From positions 310,001 to 374,000 of the forward strand of contig NZ_CP121689.1 of assembly GCF_038396615.1 (NCBI RefSeq): 64,000 nt of DNA, given 5' to 3'. Below the pieces are notes generated by a model. The model saw nothing but the letters and a program-made list of their open reading frames with translations, had not been told where the DNA came from and did not search any database. Positions 7,964-16,751 of this stretch are shown here, one piece after another (position 1 is the stretch's first letter; every line of letters starts with the position of its first letter). This stretch comes from Thermatribacter velox. Its GTDB lineage: Bacteria > Atribacterota > Atribacteria > Atribacterales > Thermatribacteraceae. Made by a program: the position numbers and the translations under genes.

Positions 7964-8149
7964 TTGAAATTTTGAACTTGAGGTTATCGCAAAGAGGGAG
8001 GTGATAGAAGGAATGTAAAAGTGCTTTTTAAGAAATATCCTGGGAGGTTGACGTGGGTTTTTTCTGTTGAATTGAAAGATAAGTCGTTAGTGTTTTTTGT
8101 GAAAATTTTATGAAAAAAACATTAGGTTTAAGTGAAGGGGGTTTATGAA

Positions 8150-9340
8150 ATGCGTAAATTTTTAGTTGTAGCTTTATTGCTGGGAGTTTTTTTGAGTAGC
8201 ATGGCTTTTGCAGCAGAGTTTATGGGTTTCGATCCGCTTAAATTCAAAGGAGAAATGCTTTCTTCTGATACGCTTAAGGCCATGGTTCAGGAAGCCATGA
8301 AAGTTACTCCTCCTAAGAATGGCAAAAATTACGTTTTTGCTTTTGCTAACCTTCAGAGAGACATAACTTTCTGCATGGCAGTTGAAGAGGGGATTAAAAA
8401 GAATTGCGAAGCTGCAGGAATAGAATTGGTAATAGCTGACAACCGCTTAAGCGGTCCCACGGCGCTGGCGAATGCAGAGAGTTTTATTACTCGTAATGTA
8501 GATTTCGTCATTGAATTCCAGACTGACGTCAAGTTTGGGCCAGTAATTATGCAAAAGTTTAACGCGGCTGGAATTCCGGTAATTGCTATCGATATACCTA
8601 TGCCTGGAGCAACGTTTTTTGGCGTAAACAACCCACTGGCAGGTTTTCTTGGTGGAAGCTATCTGGGCCAGGCAGCACTTGCTAAATGGGGACTTGACAA
8701 GGTTAAAGAAGGTTATCTGGTAGTTGGCGCTCTCCCCCAGTCAGGTGTAGTTCCAGCTATGAGAACCGAAGGCCAGATTGCTGGATTTTTGGCTTCGGTG
8801 CCAGGTTTCCCCGAAGACCATGTTATCACCTTTGATACCAAAAACACACTTGACTACTCACGAAGTCAGATGGTTAACGTACTGGCCAGAATACCTGAGG
8901 GTGTTCCCATAATGTGTACTGCTATAAATTGTCAGTCAGCAACTGGCATTGTAAGGGCGCTTCAATTTACCAAGCGCGATAAGGATGCTATAGTGGTTGG
9001 GTTAGGTTGCGATGAAACTGGACAGGAAGAGCTTGCGAAAGAGGGAAATATCTACGTTGCCGATCCTGCTTCCTTCCCCGAGCGTTACGGTAATTACTTG
9101 ATTCCAGCTGCTTTGATGAAACTGGCTGGTATGGAACTTCCAGAGGGCATTTTTGTGCAACACGTGATAGTCACCCCTATGAATCTCTGTGAGTACTATC
9201 CTAAGTGGCCCTGTAGCACTCCTGAGGGGTATCCTCAACTTGAGTATAAGTTCCCCAAGGACGGGTATAACGCATTTTTGGAGAGCTTGAGAGAAAAATA
9301 TCCTGATTATGCACAGCTAATTCCCGAAAATATGGAATAG
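8150..9340 (+). CDS. periplasmic substrate-binding protein of a ribose-type ABC transporter
   Basis: A 396-residue binding protein of the type-I (RbsB-like) fold. The ATG at 8150 is chosen over the in-frame GTG at 8132, because GAAGGGGG at 8134-8140 is a good ribosome site and the protein then begins with a clean signal peptide (MRKFLVVALLLGVFLSSMAFA, cut after about residue 22). It is longer than the usual 290-320 residues, with a C-terminal extension rich in Tyr and Pro. It captures a sugar or sugar-like compound outside the membrane and hands it to the permease encoded downstream. The ligand is not predictable from the sequence. Confidence 0.88.
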   Translation: MRKFLVVALLLGVFLSSMAFAAEFMGFDPLKFKGEMLSSDTLKAMVQEAMKVTPPKNGKNYVFAFANLQRDITFCMAVEEGIKKNCEAAGIELVIADNRLSGPTALANAESFITRNVDFVIEFQTDVKFGPVIMQKFNAAGIPVIAIDIPMPGATFFGVNNPLAGFLGGSYLGQAALAKWGLDKVKEGYLVVGALPQSGVVPAMRTEGQIAGFLASVPGFPEDHVITFDTKNTLDYSRSQMVNVLARIPEGVPIMCTAINCQSATGIVRALQFTKRDKDAIVVGLGCDETGQEELAKEGNIYVADPASFPERYGNYLIPAALMKLAGMELPEGIFVQHVIVTPMNLCEYYPKWPCSTPEGYPQLEYKFPKDGYNAFLESLREKYPDYAQLIPENME

Positions 9341-9354
9341 GGTGGAGTAATGAA

Positions 9355-9394
9355 GCAAAGCTGCAGGTCTTTTAAGTGAGGCCTGCAGCTTTGC
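9355..9394 (+). promoter_or_regulatory. 13-bp perfect hairpin between binding-protein and ATPase genes
   Basis: GCAAAGCTGCAGG (9355-9367) pairs exactly with CCTGCAGCTTTGC (9382-9394) around a 14-nt loop. It has no following T-run, so it is better read as an mRNA-processing or 3'-protecting stem. This would allow the binding protein to be made in excess over the membrane components, as in many ABC operons. Confidence 0.75.
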
Positions 9395-9412
9395 AAATAA
9401 AGGGTGATAACG

Positions 9413-10930
9413 GTGAGCTATCTTGAGATGAAAGAAATTGTCAAGTCATTTTCTGGAGTTAGAGTTTTAGACCAGGTAAATTTCAGCGTGGATAGAGGTG
9501 AGGTAGTAGCTCTGCTTGGTCAAAACGGTGCGGGTAAGTCTACGTTGATAAAAATCTTGAGTGGGTTTTACAGTAAGGATTCTGGTTCAATCTTTTTAGG
9601 AGACGAAGAGGTTCATTTCCATAGTCCAGCTGATTCCTTGAAGAAAGGAATTCGGGTCATTTACCAGGAATTGGAGGTCTTTCCAGATCTGAGCGTTGCT
9701 GAAAATATCTTTGCGGGTGATTTACCTCGGAATAAAATTGTTTTTATGCCTGTGGTCAGCCGAAGGGAGATGTATCGGAAGACCAGGGAGTTGTTGGAGC
9801 TTTTGGGAGAGAACATTGACCCCGATGCTCTGGTTAAAGAATTAACGGTTTCTGAAAAACAAGTGGTGGAGATAGCACGGGCACTTGCTGGTAGAGCGAA
9901 TATTATCGTCATGGATGAACCAACGGCTACCTTGACCCAAAAAGAGGTGGAAAGGCTTTTTGCAGTTATTAGGCGCTTGAAAGCTCAAAACGTGGGTATC
10001 ATTTATATTACTCATCGCCTTGAAGAAGTTTTCGAAATAAGTGATCGGGTTGTTGTTCTTCGTGATGGAAAGAATACTGGCGATTTTAGGACTGCTAATA
10101 CTTCGTGGCGGGAATTAGTTCAGTCAATGATTGGCAGGTCTCTTGAAGAGCTTTATCCTGCTCGTGAAAGTAGTATTAGGGAGGGCGAAGAAATTCTTCG
10201 GGTTGAGGATTTAGAAGTGGAAGGACTCTATGATCACTTAAGTTTTACTCTGCATGCTGGTGAAATTGTTGGATTTTTCGGCCTTATAGGTTCAGGCATC
10301 AATGAACTGGCTTTGGCTCTTTTTGGTGCTCATCCTGCTCGTGGTAAGGTGATGGTGAAAGGACGAGAATTATTTTTACGTTCCCCAGGTCATGCTCGGC
10401 GTTTCAGATTGGGTTTCATTCCTTCGGACCGCAAGCAGGAAGCAATTGTTCCTGAGATGAGTGTCAAGGAGAATCTTTCTCTGGTAGCTTTGCCCAAGAC
10501 TACCCGTTATGGATTTATAAATAGCCAAAGAGAGTTGGATTGTGTGTACCAGTGGGCGAAAAAGCTGCAAATAAAATTTGCAGATTGGGATCAACCGGTT
10601 AAGTCCCTCAGCGGTGGTAATCAGCAGAAAGTTGTTCTGGCAAGATGGTTGGCAAACGATCCCCAAGTTTTGATCGCTTCTGAGCCCACACAGGGCGTTG
10701 ATGTAGGGACAAGAGTAGAAATTTACCACATTTTCGATGAGCTGGCAAAGAGGGGTATTGGTATTTTGATTTTTTCGTCGGATTTGCCAGAAGTTATGGC
10801 ATTAAGTGATCGCATTTTTGTCATGGAAGGGGGTAAGGTCGTTGGAGAATTTGCCAAGGGAGAGGTCGACCAGCGGACTATCCTCTACCTTGCCATGGGT
10901 GGAGAAAAAGAAAAGGTATCCGTGGAGTAG
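9413..10930 (+). CDS. sugar ABC transporter ATP-binding protein, duplicated (RbsA/XylG type)
   Basis: A 505-residue protein with two ABC domains. The first has Walker A GQNGAGKST (about residue 35) and Walker B IIVMDEPTA; the second has the usual degenerate P-loop (GLIGSGINELAL) and the signature LSGGNQQK. GTG at 9413 is preferred to the in-frame GTG at 9404, because AAAGGG at 9399-9404 is then 8 bases upstream. It energises uptake through the permease encoded next and overlaps that gene by about 32 bp. Confidence 0.93.
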   Translation: MSYLEMKEIVKSFSGVRVLDQVNFSVDRGEVVALLGQNGAGKSTLIKILSGFYSKDSGSIFLGDEEVHFHSPADSLKKGIRVIYQELEVFPDLSVAENIFAGDLPRNKIVFMPVVSRREMYRKTRELLELLGENIDPDALVKELTVSEKQVVEIARALAGRANIIVMDEPTATLTQKEVERLFAVIRRLKAQNVGIIYITHRLEEVFEISDRVVVLRDGKNTGDFRTANTSWRELVQSMIGRSLEELYPARESSIREGEEILRVEDLEVEGLYDHLSFTLHAGEIVGFFGLIGSGINELALALFGAHPARGKVMVKGRELFLRSPGHARRFRLGFIPSDRKQEAIVPEMSVKENLSLVALPKTTRYGFINSQRELDCVYQWAKKLQIKFADWDQPVKSLSGGNQQKVVLARWLANDPQVLIASEPTQGVDVGTRVEIYHIFDELAKRGIGILIFSSDLPEVMALSDRIFVMEGGKVVGEFAKGEVDQRTILYLAMGGEKEKVSVE

Positions 10931-11849
10931 GATCTCTGGGGTTCTGTTCCTTCTGGGTTTTTACGTAGTTTTATGTATCGTGTTCAGTATTCTTTCTCCC
11001 TTTTTTCTCACTTTGCGAAACTTTTCCAATATTGCTTCCAACATGGCCTATATCGGTATTATGGCAGCAGCACAAACACCGTTGCTTATCGGAGGAGCCA
11101 TGGATTTGTCAATGGGGGCCTCGGCTCAGCTTGCAGGTGTGCTGACTGGTATTCTTTATGCGGCGGGGTGGAATATCTGGCTGGCGGCGCTTTTTGCTCT
11201 TGGTATTGGTGTGATTGTAGGATTTGGAAATGCTCTTTCGGTAACCAGAGTTGGCATCAATCCTTTCATAGCTACACTGGGAATGCTCAACATTATAGAA
11301 GGGTTAGCGTTGGTTTTAACGGGTGGGTTGACAGTGAGTATTTTGGTTCCCGAGTTTCAGTTTCTGGGTATGGGTAGTTTCTTGGGGATACCTTTTCCCA
11401 TTATTTTGATGATGGCTTTTTTCCTATTTTTCTTTATTCTTTTGGCATATACACCTTTCGGTCGTTCAGTTTACGCAGTTGGCGGTAACCCGACCGCGAG
11501 CAAACTGTGTGGCATCAATAATGCAAAAGTACTTACTGTTCTTTTTGTGTTTGGGGGATTTGCTGGTAGCATGAGCGGTATTCTGGTTGCTTCGATGCTG
11601 GGTGCGGCGGCACCAGCTGCTTTATCCGGGACTATTTTGACAGTAATTGCTGCTGTAATTCTTGGAGGAACTAGTCTTTCTGGTGGTTCGGGCAATGTTT
11701 GGGGTACGCTACTGGGTGTTTTAATTTTGGGTACTTTGACCAATGGGTTGGTTATTCTGAATGTTTCTTCTTTCTGGCAAGAAGTAGTTCAGGGTATTGT
11801 GTTGCTCGGTGCAGTAGGAATAGATCAGCTTCGGCAGAGAAGACGTTAG
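10899..11849 (+). CDS. sugar ABC transporter permease (RbsC type)
   Basis: An integral membrane permease of the BPD_transp_2 family, about 316 residues if started at GTG 10899, with 8-10 predicted membrane segments. Typical RbsC features are GGAMDLSMGA and AVILGGTSLSGG. The frame stays open upstream to 10806, inside the ATPase gene. The GTG at 10899 gives a start just before the first membrane segment, but no clear ribosome site precedes it, so translation probably couples to the ATPase. It forms the channel for the substrate caught by the binding protein. Confidence 0.87.
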   Translation: MEKKKRYPWSRISGVLFLLGFYVVLCIVFSILSPFFLTLRNFSNIASNMAYIGIMAAAQTPLLIGGAMDLSMGASAQLAGVLTGILYAAGWNIWLAALFALGIGVIVGFGNALSVTRVGINPFIATLGMLNIIEGLALVLTGGLTVSILVPEFQFLGMGSFLGIPFPIILMMAFFLFFFILLAYTPFGRSVYAVGGNPTASKLCGINNAKVLTVLFVFGGFAGSMSGILVASMLGAAAPAALSGTILTVIAAVILGGTSLSGGSGNVWGTLLGVLILGTLTNGLVILNVSSFWQEVVQGIVLLGAVGIDQLRQRRR

Positions 11850-11861
11850 GAGGGTCAAAAA

Positions 11862-13100
11862 GTGAATGCTCGAGAACGCTTTCACGAAGTTATGCATTTC
11901 AACACGGAAGTGTGTGCTTTAAAGTGGGAATTTGGGTATTGGGGTGGTACTGTCGACCGCTTTTATAAGGAGGGCTTACCCCGAAAGTATTATCCTCGAG
12001 TTCCTGACAAGGTAAGCACTCCTACTGCCAGCCTTTATGTGCCTGCCTGGAATTCCATTGCTGGAAATAGCCTTCCGGAGGGTATAGCCATTACTGGTGG
12101 GGGCTTGTATTGGCCTACTCAAGGCTTTCCGCTTGATTATGATATTAGGAATTATTTTGAGATGGACAAAGGTCAGATTTTGGTTAACGTGAATCTTTTA
12201 TTTTCTCCTCCTTTTGAAATTGTTATTTTGGAGGAAGATGAAGAACACCTTGTCTATCAAGACATCGATGGCGTCAAAAGGCATTTTTTGAAAACCACAG
12301 GTGTTTTACCTTCAGGTTTGGAATATCCAATTAAAGATAAGCAAAGCTGGTTAAGGCTCAAAGAAGAGCGTTTGCGCCTGGATAGCATTGAGAATCGCTT
12401 TCCGCCTAACTGGGAAGAATTACTCGTATGGTATAGAGAAAGAGATTTTCCTCTGGTTTTGGGTGGCTATCCTCATGGTCTTTTTGGGACCCTTGCTCAT
12501 CTTATGGGGTACGACAAACTGTTCCTCGCTTATTATGATGACCCTGACTTGATTCACGATATGTTACAAACCTTTACTGATCTGTGGTGTGCAGTGTACG
12601 AAGAGGTGCTATCGCAAGTAGAAGTGGATGCTCTGCATATCTGGGAGGATATGTCTTTTGGAAAAGGTTCTATGATCTCCCCAGCGATCATCAAAAATTT
12701 CATGGTTCCTTATTATCGTCGTTTGACCGATTTTGTGAAGGCTAAAGGTGTTGACATTATTCTTCTTGATACTGATGGCTATTGTTTCGATATCATTCCT
12801 TTACTCTTAGAAGGTGGTATTACAGGGTTGTATCCCATTGAAGTAAGTTGTGGAATGGACCTTTTAAAAGTACGCAAGGCTTTTCCTCAACTTCAACTGC
12901 TTGGAGGTATTCCCAAGGGAGAGATTGCCAAGGGGAAAGAGAGAATTGATCAGATTTTAGAACCAGTTTGGGAAGTTCTTAAAAGCGGGGGATATATACC
13001 TTTTGGAGATCACCTTATCCCGCCTGAGGTAGGATTTAGTGAATTCACTTATTATCGGCGGAAACTTAACGAGCTGATTGAAAAATCTGGAAGATACTAA
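11862..13100 (+). CDS. UroD superfamily protein lacking the H-x-C zinc motif (paralogue 3)
   Basis: A 412-residue UroD-superfamily protein starting at GTG 11862 (MNARERF), with AGGAGGG placed 7 bases before. It is 12 bp downstream of the permease gene and clearly belongs to the operon. Where paralogues 1 and 2 have H-(T/S)-C-G-S, this one has LLDTDGYC, so the first two zinc ligands are missing; the late His is kept in GDHLIPP. This indicates a different reaction or a partner role. Family membership is clear; function is not. Confidence 0.75.
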   Translation: MNARERFHEVMHFNTEVCALKWEFGYWGGTVDRFYKEGLPRKYYPRVPDKVSTPTASLYVPAWNSIAGNSLPEGIAITGGGLYWPTQGFPLDYDIRNYFEMDKGQILVNVNLLFSPPFEIVILEEDEEHLVYQDIDGVKRHFLKTTGVLPSGLEYPIKDKQSWLRLKEERLRLDSIENRFPPNWEELLVWYRERDFPLVLGGYPHGLFGTLAHLMGYDKLFLAYYDDPDLIHDMLQTFTDLWCAVYEEVLSQVEVDALHIWEDMSFGKGSMISPAIIKNFMVPYYRRLTDFVKAKGVDIILLDTDGYCFDIIPLLLEGGITGLYPIEVSCGMDLLKVRKAFPQLQLLGGIPKGEIAKGKERIDQILEPVWEVLKSGGYIPFGDHLIPPEVGFSEFTYYRRKLNELIEKSGRY

Positions 13101-13274
13101 AAGTTATTGCTAAACGGAAATTGTCCAGCTTAAAAAGATTGATTTTCAAGACTTTTGGAAATATTGCCATCCCATATCATGTTTGCAGGGGATCTCTTTC
13201 GATAAATTAGATTTTGTAATCATCTTTTATTTTTGCTCTTCGAAAGATTTTTGACAAGCTCGCTCTTTTTCCCC

Positions 13275-13301
13275 TAAAAAAAATGGCTCTTTTGCCGATA
13301 T
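13275..13301 (+). promoter_or_regulatory. sigma-28 (FliA/SigD) promoter of cheW-mcp
   Basis: TAAA at 13275-13278 is followed after exactly 15 bases by GCCGATAT at 13294-13301. This is the flagellar/chemotaxis sigma consensus (TAAA-N15-GCCGATAA) with one mismatch in the last base. The start codon of cheW is 38 bases further on. Confidence 0.85.
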
Positions 13302-13339
13302 TTAAATTCGAGGACTGTTAGAAAGGGGGATTTGCTGAA

Positions 13340-13834
13340 ATGAGTGCTCAGGAGAGTAGTCGTCACTTTAACGAGGTACAGCTGGTGGTTTTTCAGCTGG
13401 GTAAGGAATATTACGGCGTAGATATTCATCAGGTGCAGGAAATAATTCGCTTTCAGTCGCCAACTAAAGTTCCTGGAGCGCCTTCTTTTGTCGAAGGTGT
13501 TATTAATTTGCGGGGACGGGTTATTCCGATTATAGACCTTCGTAAACGCTTCCGGTTGTCCGAAAAGGAAGTTACCAAGGATACCCGGGTTATAGTGGTT
13601 GAAGTGGCTCCTCATACAGTGGGCATGGTAGTTGATGCCGTTGATGAGGTATTGCGCATTTCTGAGGACAAAATTGAGCCTCCTTCACCCCTTATTGCTT
13701 CCATTCAGGAAGAATATATCCAGGGAGTGGGCAAGCTTGAGGACAAACTGGTGATAATTCTGGACCTTCAGAAAGTGCTCAGCAAGGAAGAAAAAGCCAA
13801 GCTCGAGGAAATTGAAGAAAACAAAGAAAATTAG
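13340..13834 (+). CDS. cheW: chemotaxis coupling protein CheW
   Basis: A 164-residue CheW with the family pattern QLVVFQLGKEYYGVDI at the N-terminus, GVINLRGRVIPIIDLR in the middle and a Lys/Glu-rich tail. CheW links chemoreceptors to the kinase CheA at the cell pole. It is followed after 13 bp by a chemoreceptor gene and preceded by a sigma-28 promoter. No cheA or flagellar gene is in the window, so this pair works with a system encoded elsewhere. The start ATG has GAAAGGGGG upstream. Confidence 0.95.
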   Translation: MSAQESSRHFNEVQLVVFQLGKEYYGVDIHQVQEIIRFQSPTKVPGAPSFVEGVINLRGRVIPIIDLRKRFRLSEKEVTKDTRVIVVEVAPHTVGMVVDAVDEVLRISEDKIEPPSPLIASIQEEYIQGVGKLEDKLVIILDLQKVLSKEEKAKLEEIEENKEN

Positions 13835-13847
13835 GGGAGAAGCTTAA

Positions 13848-15926
13848 ATGAAAAGAAAAAGTAGCCTTAGGGGAAAGCTACTTTTCTGGTTTTTGTTGTT
13901 TTCTTTGTTGCCTCTGTGTTTTATTGGCTTTTATGGTCTTTCCAGTTTTCAGAAGTCATTGCTGGATAAGACCAATAGAGAGATAAGTAGCCTGGTAAAT
14001 CTGGGAGCAAAGTCCATAGAAGTGGTCCTCAAAGAAAAGATACGCCAAGCAGAAGAAGGTAAACTGAGTGCTTTTAACTCTTTTTGGGCCAATCCCAGCG
14101 GGGAAGCTACTGATAGCCTAGGCAACCGGGTTGATTTTTCGCAGTATCCGTTCTTTACAAAAACTATTCAACAGGGCACGGCGAACCTCTCTAACCTTTT
14201 TATGAATCCAGGAAGCAGTAGGTTGATTTATTATTTAGCTACTCCCAAACTTGTTGAAGACCAGGTAATTGGAGCGATGGTCTTTGAGGTTGAAGGAAGG
14301 GATATCCAGGATTTGGTTTCTGGTCTGTCCATAGGGGAAGGAGGAGTTTTCTATTTAGTTGGCAGTGATGGGCTGGTTATGCTGCATCCAGAGGAGGAAA
14401 TAGCTTTTAAGGCTAACATAAAAGACTTGCTTGGTTCCCAGAGTGAAGCATTCTTTAGCAACGATGTCGGGGTCTTACAAATTAACTCTGGCGATGCTGC
14501 TTCTTTATTAGCCTTTGCCCTTTCTCCTACTTCGGGCTGGAGAGTGGTTGCTGAAGTACCGGTTGCTTCTGTGTATCAAGATGTATTTGCAATGCGCAAA
14601 ATGGTTATTCTGGTTATTATCGCCGTAGCTATCTTGATTTCCGTTCTGGCTACCATTATCGTAGGTCGGGTAACCGGTAATCTTCGGAAAATCACATACT
14701 TGGTTCAGGAAGTGGCCCAAGGCAACCTGAAGATTGATACTGGATTTTTGGAAACTATTCAGCGCAAGTTGCATGATGAGGTAGGCGTTTTGGCCGGAGC
14801 GTTTTTGAAGATGGTTCAGAGCATAAAAGGTATTGTTGGTGAAACTCTCAATGCTTCTTCTTTGCTTTTCAACTCTGCAAAAGAGCTTGCTACATCGGTT
14901 CAGGAGGTTTCCAAAGCTACCCAGGAAATAGCTCAGACTATCTCCCAGGTGGCGGAAGGTTCTAATCATCAGAGCGAAGAGTTGGGAGCCGTCGAACAAG
15001 AGGTTTCTGGTATTGCTCAGAAGGCCGATGTTCTCCTGGAGACTACCGAGCGCAACGTGGAAGCAGTCCGCAACATTCGTTCTCATATGGAAGAAAATTT
15101 GGCTGCAATGGTTGCCATTGAGGATGCGCTGAGGCGGACCGCTGACGAGGCTCAGAACGACAAAAGAGAGGCCGAAAGGGGTAAGGAGCTCCTTAGAGGT
15201 CTGAGTGGAAACATCCAGACCATATCTTCTGCGGCTCAGGAGGTAGCTGAAGCGGTTCGCACTTTGAGTGCTCGCTCTGAGGAGATAAGCAGTATAGTGG
15301 GTATTATCACTGGCATTGCCGAGCAGACCAACCTCCTGGCTCTCAATGCTGCCATCGAAGCCGCCCGAGCTGGTGATGCTGGACGAGGCTTTGCCGTGGT
15401 GGCTGAGGAAGTGCGCAAACTGGCTGAAGAATCCTCTCGGGCTGCTGACCAGATTGCTTACCTCATTGAAGAAGTTCGCAAGGACATGCTAAAAGTTTCT
15501 TCCAGCATGAGTGAGGCACAGAATGAGGTACAGAAAGGGGTTGAACAACAAAAAGAAGTAAATCAGAACTTCGAGGCAATCATTGCTTCGGTGGAGAGAA
15601 CACTAAGCGAGATTGATGCTCTTTCTGAATCTCTCAACAGGGCCAAAGTGTTACTTTCCAGAACCAGCGAAGAGGCAGAGGTGATAGCCAATCTTTCCGA
15701 AGAGAACAGCCGTTCTCTTGGAGAGATGACAGCATCCATTAAGAGTATAACCGAAAAAATTGCTTCTGTTGCTTCCATTGCTGAAGAGAATGCCGCATCC
15801 AGTGAGGAAGTTTCTGCTTCTACGGAAGAACAGAATGCATCACTTGAGGAAATTACTTCTGCTACCGAGACACTGGTTAAACTTGCAGAGGACCTGAAAA
15901 GTAAGATTGCCATTTTTCAGGTTTAA
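13848..15926 (+). CDS. methyl-accepting chemotaxis protein
   Basis: A 692-residue chemoreceptor. There is one membrane segment at residues about 11-32, an extracytoplasmic Cache-like sensor domain to about 245, a second membrane segment ([20 protein letters not shown], near 247-266), a HAMP linker, and a long coiled-coil signalling domain. The hairpin tip, which contacts CheW and CheA, contains [18 protein letters not shown] at about residue 490. Several Glu/Gln pairs in the coiled coil could be methylation sites. There is no CheR-tethering pentapeptide at the C-terminus. It is co-transcribed with cheW. The ligand is unknown. Confidence 0.95.
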   Translation: MKRKSSLRGKLLFWFLLFSLLPLCFIGFYGLSSFQKSLLDKTNREISSLVNLGAKSIEVVLKEKIRQAEEGKLSAFNSFWANPSGEATDSLGNRVDFSQYPFFTKTIQQGTANLSNLFMNPGSSRLIYYLATPKLVEDQVIGAMVFEVEGRDIQDLVSGLSIGEGGVFYLVGSDGLVMLHPEEEIAFKANIKDLLGSQSEAFFSNDVGVLQINSGDAASLLAFALSPTSGWRVVAEVPVASVYQDVFAMRKMVILVIIAVAILISVLATIIVGRVTGNLRKITYLVQEVAQGNLKIDTGFLETIQRKLHDEVGVLAGAFLKMVQSIKGIVGETLNASSLLFNSAKELATSVQEVSKATQEIAQTISQVAEGSNHQSEELGAVEQEVSGIAQKADVLLETTERNVEAVRNIRSHMEENLAAMVAIEDALRRTADEAQNDKREAERGKELLRGLSGNIQTISSAAQEVAEAVRTLSARSEEISSIVGIITGIAEQTNLLALNAAIEAARAGDAGRGFAVVAEEVRKLAEESSRAADQIAYLIEEVRKDMLKVSSSMSEAQNEVQKGVEQQKEVNQNFEAIIASVERTLSEIDALSESLNRAKVLLSRTSEEAEVIANLSEENSRSLGEMTASIKSITEKIASVASIAEENAASSEEVSASTEEQNASLEEITSATETLVKLAEDLKSKIAIFQV

Positions 15927-15948
15927 GGCTATCTAAGGTTGTGGAGCA

Positions 15949-15990
15949 GGTAAGGGGAATCCTTCAGGGGTTTCCCTTACCTTTCTTTTC
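15949..15990 (+). terminator. terminator of cheW-mcp, overlapping the convergent gene's end
   Basis: GGTAAGGG and the next three bases (15949-15959) pair with the mirrored 15971-15981, an 11-bp stem including one G-T wobble, with an 11-nt loop. TTTCTTTTC follows on the plus strand. The stop codon of the convergent phosphoesterase gene lies in the loop. Confidence 0.8.
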
Positions 15991-16713
15991 TGATTCGCTT
16001 TCTTGCTCTTTCATGAGTTCTTCTGCAAAGAAGGGGAGTTCTGGGTTGTTCTTATATCCTTCCCGCAGGAACTCCCAGTCGTAACTACTTCTCTGGAAGC
16101 TTACCTTAAAACCTTCTTCAATTTCAATCAGCACCCAGCAGGCCTTCCAGTTGCCGTCTTTGGGAAGGCCTACGCTCCCATCGTTAATCACTTTCAGGGT
16201 ACCAATTTCTCTTGCGAACGGAATGTGGGTGTGTCCGCAAACGAGGACGTTGGCTTCTTCGTTCTGCATCACGTGGAGGAAACTGGAATCGGGCCGGTCT
16301 GGGAAAAGGTATTCGTTGATGCGGCGGGGGCTGCCATGCACAAAGAGCAAATGGTATGCTGAATGCTTGATTTCGTAACGGGATAATAGATTTCTCAGGA
16401 AAGCTTTATTCTCCGGGGTTACCACCTTCCTGGTCCAGGAGAGAGAAATATGCCCTCTGGCTTTCTCTTCGCTGCTTCGATAAGCACATCCGCAGTCATC
16501 GAGATCGAAACCTACTCCCTGGTCGTAGTTGCCCATGATGGTGGGGATGGCGAGGGCGCGAATTTTCTGAACTACTTCGTTAGGGAAGGGGTTGTAGCCT
16601 ACCAGGTCGCCCAAACATACTGTAACCTCTGGGCGATGTCTCTCTATATCTTTCAACACTGCTTCCAGGGCGAATATGTTTCCATGAATATCAGAAAAAA
16701 CCGCTATTTTCAT
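15964..16713 (-). CDS. calcineurin-like metallophosphoesterase (YfcE/MJ0936 type)
   Basis: A 249-residue phosphoesterase with all five family motifs: FSDIHGN, CLGDLVGYNP, GNYDQ, VHGSPR and CGHTHIPF. These bind two metal ions and form the active site. The ATG at 16713 (MKIAVFSD) is preferred to an in-frame upstream start, because AAGGAGGGCAACACC provides the ribosome site. The substrate is not predictable; family members act on cyclic nucleotides or phosphodiesters. It lies 38 bp downstream of purK on the same strand and is probably co-transcribed with it. Confidence 0.9.
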   Translation of the reverse strand: MKIAVFSDIHGNIFALEAVLKDIERHRPEVTVCLGDLVGYNPFPNEVVQKIRALAIPTIMGNYDQGVGFDLDDCGCAYRSSEEKARGHISLSWTRKVVTPENKAFLRNLLSRYEIKHSAYHLLFVHGSPRRINEYLFPDRPDSSFLHVMQNEEANVLVCGHTHIPFAREIGTLKVINDGSVGLPKDGNWKACWVLIEIEEGFKVSFQRSSYDWEFLREGYKNNPELPFFAEELMKEQESESEKKGKGNP

Positions 16714-16751
16714 GGTGTTGCCCTCCTTGTTCACTTGCTACAAAAAGCTTT

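Noticed and set aside
13206-13219. A second PerR-like half-site (ATTTTGTAATCATC) before cheW
   Set aside because: Only one arm of the dyad is present, and the sigma-28 promoter explains the regulation better.
14508-15086. 192-codon minus-strand frame
   Set aside because: Shadow of the chemoreceptor coiled-coil region; no ribosome site or domain.
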